Of a DNA stretch of 14,994 nt, positions 12,860-14,994 are shown in pieces. Position 1 is the first letter of the stretch; each line of letters starts with the position of its first letter. The stretch comes from Candidatus Saccharimonadales bacterium (GTDB lineage: Bacteria > Patescibacteriota > Saccharimonadia > Saccharimonadales > Saccharimonadaceae), in the NCBI GenBank assembly GCA_030146045.1, contig JASLDG010000009.1:1-14994 (forward strand), written 5' to 3'. The position numbers and the translations under genes are program-made. The notes below the pieces were generated by a model. It saw only the letters and a list, made by a program, of their open reading frames with translations. It was not told the origin of the DNA and ran no database searches.

Positions 12860-13132
12860 CGACTTTGGCTTCGTGTCGGATCGACGAACTGGGAGGCGCA
12901 TCAATACAAACGACTGAAGAAGCGCCCAAGCAATGGCATTTATCAAAAAAATACCGGCTGCAGCAATAGCAACAGCCAAAAGCTGTTGACCAAGCGGATA
13001 ATTAAGAAGACCGATGACACCAGCGGCTATCAAGAGGGCAGCTGCAAGTGCAATATATGCATGCTGCAGCTTTTGACGATCATCAGTTTCTTGTGTCCAG
13101 GTGATAAGGGTTTGCTTGATGGATTGATACAT
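12848..13132 (-). CDS. Small membrane protein with two transmembrane helices
   Basis: The 94-residue product has a charged N-terminal part (1-22) and two hydrophobic segments (about 24-44 and 48-76), the second very Ala-rich. The C-terminal tail is basic (RRSDTKPKSAKK). Both ends would be cytosolic. I recognise no family and no enzyme motif. The promoter is very good and predicts a start of transcription at the ATG itself. Confidence 0.75.
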   Translation of the reverse strand: MYQSIKQTLITWTQETDDRQKLQHAYIALAAALLIAAGVIGLLNYPLGQQLLAVAIAAAGIFLINAIAWALLQSFVLMRLPVRRSDTKPKSAKK

Positions 13133-13138
13133 AGTACT

Positions 13139-13167
13139 ATTTTATCATTTACGTACAAGTATGTCAA
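13139..13167 (-). promoter_or_regulatory. Strong promoter giving a leaderless mRNA for the membrane protein
   Basis: On the minus strand a perfect TTGACA (13167-13162), a 17-bp spacer and TAAAAT (13144-13139) are followed by 6 nt and the ATG at 13132. A normal start 7 nt after the -10 falls on the A of the ATG. Confidence 0.75.
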
Positions 13168-13228
13168 TACCGTATGTGTCACCTGACAAGCGCCTCAATT
13201 AGGGACTAGTCAGATACGTTTAAACGTG

Positions 13229-13255
13229 TTACAATTGACTAGATTGTTTTATAAA
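13229..13255 (+). promoter_or_regulatory. Candidate promoter of rpmG
   Basis: TTACAA (13229-13234) and TATAAA (13250-13255) are 15 bp apart, shorter than ideal. TTGACT (13235-13240) with GATAAA (13257-13262) at 16 bp is an overlapping alternative. Either would give a short leader of about 7-15 nt. Confidence 0.35.
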
Positions 13256-13276
13256 CGATAAAGTGAGTTATTACCC

Positions 13277-13483
13277 ATGGCAAAGAAGAATACAAAACGA
13301 AAGTTGATCGGTCTTGTGAGCGAGCTTTCTGGTCATCGTACTTATTACACGACCAAGAATACTCAGAACACTACCGAGAAAATCAGCCTCAAAAAATACG
13401 ACCCAATCGCTCGCAAGCACGCGACATACACTGAGACAAAGAAAAGTCTTGGCCGCAACGAAGTCAAAGCACGCAAAAGCTAA
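13277..13483 (+). CDS. rpmG: 50S ribosomal protein L33, cysteine-free form with a longer tail
   Basis: L33 lies near the E site of the 50S subunit. The product has 68 residues against about 50-55 in most bacteria. The core matches L33: KRKLIGLVSE, SGHRTYYTTKN, EKISLKKYDPIARKHATYTE. The extra residues form a basic C-terminal tail (KSLGRNEVKARKS). No cysteine is present, so it is the form without zinc. It stands alone and not next to secE or nusG, with a strong terminator after it. Confidence 0.92.
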   Translation: MAKKNTKRKLIGLVSELSGHRTYYTTKNTQNTTEKISLKKYDPIARKHATYTETKKSLGRNEVKARKS

Positions 13484-13495
13484 TCACTTCTACAC

Positions 13496-13535
13496 AATTA
13501 AAAACACCTTTCGTCCGAGAAAGGTGTTTTTAATT
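13496..13535. terminator. Bidirectional terminator between rpmG and the convergent unknown gene
   Basis: A perfect 17-bp stem pairs 13496-13512 with 13519-13535 around the 6-nt loop GTCCGA. A/T-rich ends give T-runs on both strands, including TTTTTAATT on +. The right end overlaps the stop codon of the minus-strand gene (13530-13532). Confidence 0.92.
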
Positions 13536-14210
13536 GAGGCTGTCGATATGCCGCGCGAGCCACAAACCGTAATGCATTAACTTAGTCAGCGATGCAACCG
13601 TAGGACGATCAGCATCAGTAATCACAAGGAGCCGATCATTGTGAATCTCAATTGCAAAAGGGTAGCTATGCGCTATCATGGCATCAGTAATTGACCGAGA
13701 TAGAATTTGAGCAATAGTAGTGCGCTCTCCTGGCGATGCAACAAGCGTATAATGACGTGCAAACTTTTTCGTATCAATAAAATATTCTGGATCAAGTAGC
13801 CGCGCTTCGCGTTCAGCCGCAAAAAGCCGAGCATAAAAAGCCTTAGACTGTTGCTTAGTGCCAACAAACACAAAAGGAAGCGCCGAATGATGCTTAAGAT
13901 CAATCTGCAGAATAAACCAATGATGCTGCGCTGAGCTTCCATCGTGAGCATGCATGGTCACGCGACGATCGAGAAATACAAGCTCATACCCATCATGCTC
14001 ACCAATACAAATATGCTGATCGTGCTGGCCGTGTGCACTTACGCTACCGCGTGCAGTATCTGTGCGTGCAAGGCTTTCGTCTGCCGTCGCAAAATAGAGC
14101 AAGTGAAATGTACGCGCAAATTGACGAATAGTATGACGACGCAGCCGGCCATCACCCGAACCAACTGCATGATACACATTCTTCAGGCGAGTCAGCGGCC
14201 GGTTGTTCAT
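13530..14210 (-). CDS. 226-aa protein of unknown function, co-transcribed with a GH15 gene
   Basis: The 226-residue product has no signal peptide and no membrane segment. It is rich in His and Arg, with short strands (HICIGEHDGYELVFLDRRV, FILQIDL, LPFVFVG) and a C-terminal part that ends in two helices. The pattern suggests a mixed alpha/beta domain, but I recognise no family or active site. The ATG at 14210 overlaps the stop of the upstream gene by 4 bp (ATGA), which supports the start and suggests translational coupling. Its link with a starch- or glycogen-type hydrolase may be functional or only positional. Confidence 0.7.
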   Translation of the reverse strand: MNNRPLTRLKNVYHAVGSGDGRLRRHTIRQFARTFHLLYFATADESLARTDTARGSVSAHGQHDQHICIGEHDGYELVFLDRRVTMHAHDGSSAQHHWFILQIDLKHHSALPFVFVGTKQQSKAFYARLFAAEREARLLDPEYFIDTKKFARHYTLVASPGERTTIAQILSRSITDAMIAHSYPFAIEIHNDRLLVITDADRPTVASLTKLMHYGLWLARHIDSLN

Positions 14211-14994
14211 GTCGATGCTTGCTCATTAATAGTATCAAGGAGGGTCGAGAGATACTCAGCATGGCTCCATACAAGCGGGCTCGGGGAAATTGCCGCACCC
14301 GAAACCGGATCAATCTGTTCCGGCAACATACCTGTAGTTGTTGCTTTATCGTGCGCCCAGCGCAATAACTCATGAGCACGCCCTTGGTGCCCAAGCTCCA
14401 GCGCAATCTGCGCCTGCCATAGCGTAGTAATGATCCAGTAGTTGTCTTGAGAAGCGCCATCTGGCCGATGATAATAGTCGTTTTCATATCGTGGATACCC
14501 TTCGGCTTGCGCACCAAAACGATCTAAAAATGCTTGTCGTGCTGCAGCAAACTCAGGTCCGTCTGATGGGAACAAGCCGAACATGAACACTCCGTATAGG
14601 CTTGCTGAATCAAGTATCGTATTCGGCGTTACCGATCCATCAGCAGCGATCACCACGCCCTTATGGAACGAGCCGCGCTCGCTGTCGTAAAGATGCCGAC
14701 GTGCAGATTCAAGCATGTCATCTGCAATAGTTCGCCATCGCACCGCACTCCCTGCATCATTCACCGCCTCTGCTAAATCAGCCGCTGCCGCCAATGCTGC
14801 CTGCGTAACCGCGGTTGTATAGGTTGATGTCAAAAAGACTTCTTCCCATAAGTCATAGCTTGCACGCGGAAGACTAGTTTTTTCATCAATATATTCCGCC
14901 AAAAAGTTAGCCATTGGGCGCACAAGACTGTCGTAAAACTCATCAAGAAGTTCACGCCTGCCGGTCGTTTGATAAGCCTGAGCAAATACAAAAA
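14207..14994 (-). CDS. Glycoside hydrolase family 15 (glucoamylase-like), C-terminal part
   Basis: GH15 enzymes release glucose from the non-reducing ends of starch, glycogen, maltodextrins, dextran or trehalose. The frame is open to the window edge, so the 5' part of the gene lies outside. About 262 residues are visible. They carry the two GH15 active-site regions: SYDLWEE (14860-14840), which holds the general-acid glutamate region, and GMLPEQIDP, with the likely general base Glu at 14320-14318. The end PSPLVWSHAEYL is typical of the last helices of the (alpha/alpha)6 barrel. The upstream stretch continues without a stop to 14994, and GTG 14923 is internal, not a start. The substrate cannot be fixed from this part. 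Confidence 0.9.
   Translation of the reverse strand, partial: FVFAQAYQTTGRRELLDEFYDSLVRPMANFLAEYIDEKTSLPRASYDLWEEVFLTSTYTTAVTQAALAAAADLAEAVNDAGSAVRWRTIADDMLESARRHLYDSERGSFHKGVVIAADGSVTPNTILDSASLYGVFMFGLFPSDGPEFAAARQAFLDRFGAQAEGYPRYENDYYHRPDGASQDNYWIITTLWQAQIALELGHQGRAHELLRWAHDKATTTGMLPEQIDPVSGAAISPSPLVWSHAEYLSTLLDTINEQAST

Overview
The window looks like chromosomal DNA of a small-genome bacterium, most likely a member of the Patescibacteria/CPR group and possibly Candidatus Saccharibacteria. This placement is inferred from gene order, compact packing, ribosomal proteins without zinc ligands, divergent small kinases and very short or absent 5' leaders. No 16S rRNA is present to prove it. UGA acts as a stop (the glucoamylase gene ends in TGA), so the code is standard.

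Positions 1-5616 hold the distal part of the main ribosomal protein cluster on the + strand. It runs secY (3' part), a sortase gene in the place where adk and map usually lie, then infA, rpmJ, rpsM, rpsK, rpsD, rpoA, rplQ, rplM and rpsI, closed by a 12-bp terminator. infA has two candidate promoters, one with an inverted repeat around its -10. Most genes inside the operon have Shine-Dalgarno (SD) sequences. L36 and S4, and also L33 further on, lack the cysteines that bind zinc in the metal-binding forms of these families.

Positions 5647-7131 hold a P-loop kinase-like gene (-) and an alpha/beta hydrolase gene (+), divergent from a 72-bp promoter region. Positions 7161-10757 hold the most interesting segment. 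A 25-codon, apparently leaderless ORF with one Trp codon in a Tyr-Trp-Phe triplet is followed by mutually exclusive RNA hairpins ending in an intrinsic terminator. Next come a 69-aa protein of unknown function, trpS, an RluD-type pseudouridine synthase and the DNA polymerase III delta' subunit. This has the layout of a transcription attenuator controlling tryptophanyl-tRNA synthetase.

Positions 10773-12027 hold a membrane-anchored TPR protein and three tRNA genes: Tyr-GUA and Thr-UGU on -, Thr-GGU on +. All three tRNAs encode CCA. Two of them have terminator stems that begin inside the tRNA 3' end. Positions 12068-13535 hold a guanylate-kinase-like gene, a convergent two-helix membrane protein and rpmG (L33). 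Positions 13530-14994 (-) hold a GH15 glucoamylase-type gene, cut by the window edge, whose stop overlaps the start of an unrecognised 226-aa gene.

A recurring feature outside the ribosomal operon is a -10-like hexamer ending only 6-10 nt before the start codon, with no SD. This suggests widespread leaderless transcription. I saw no mobile element, CRISPR array, rRNA gene or replication origin.
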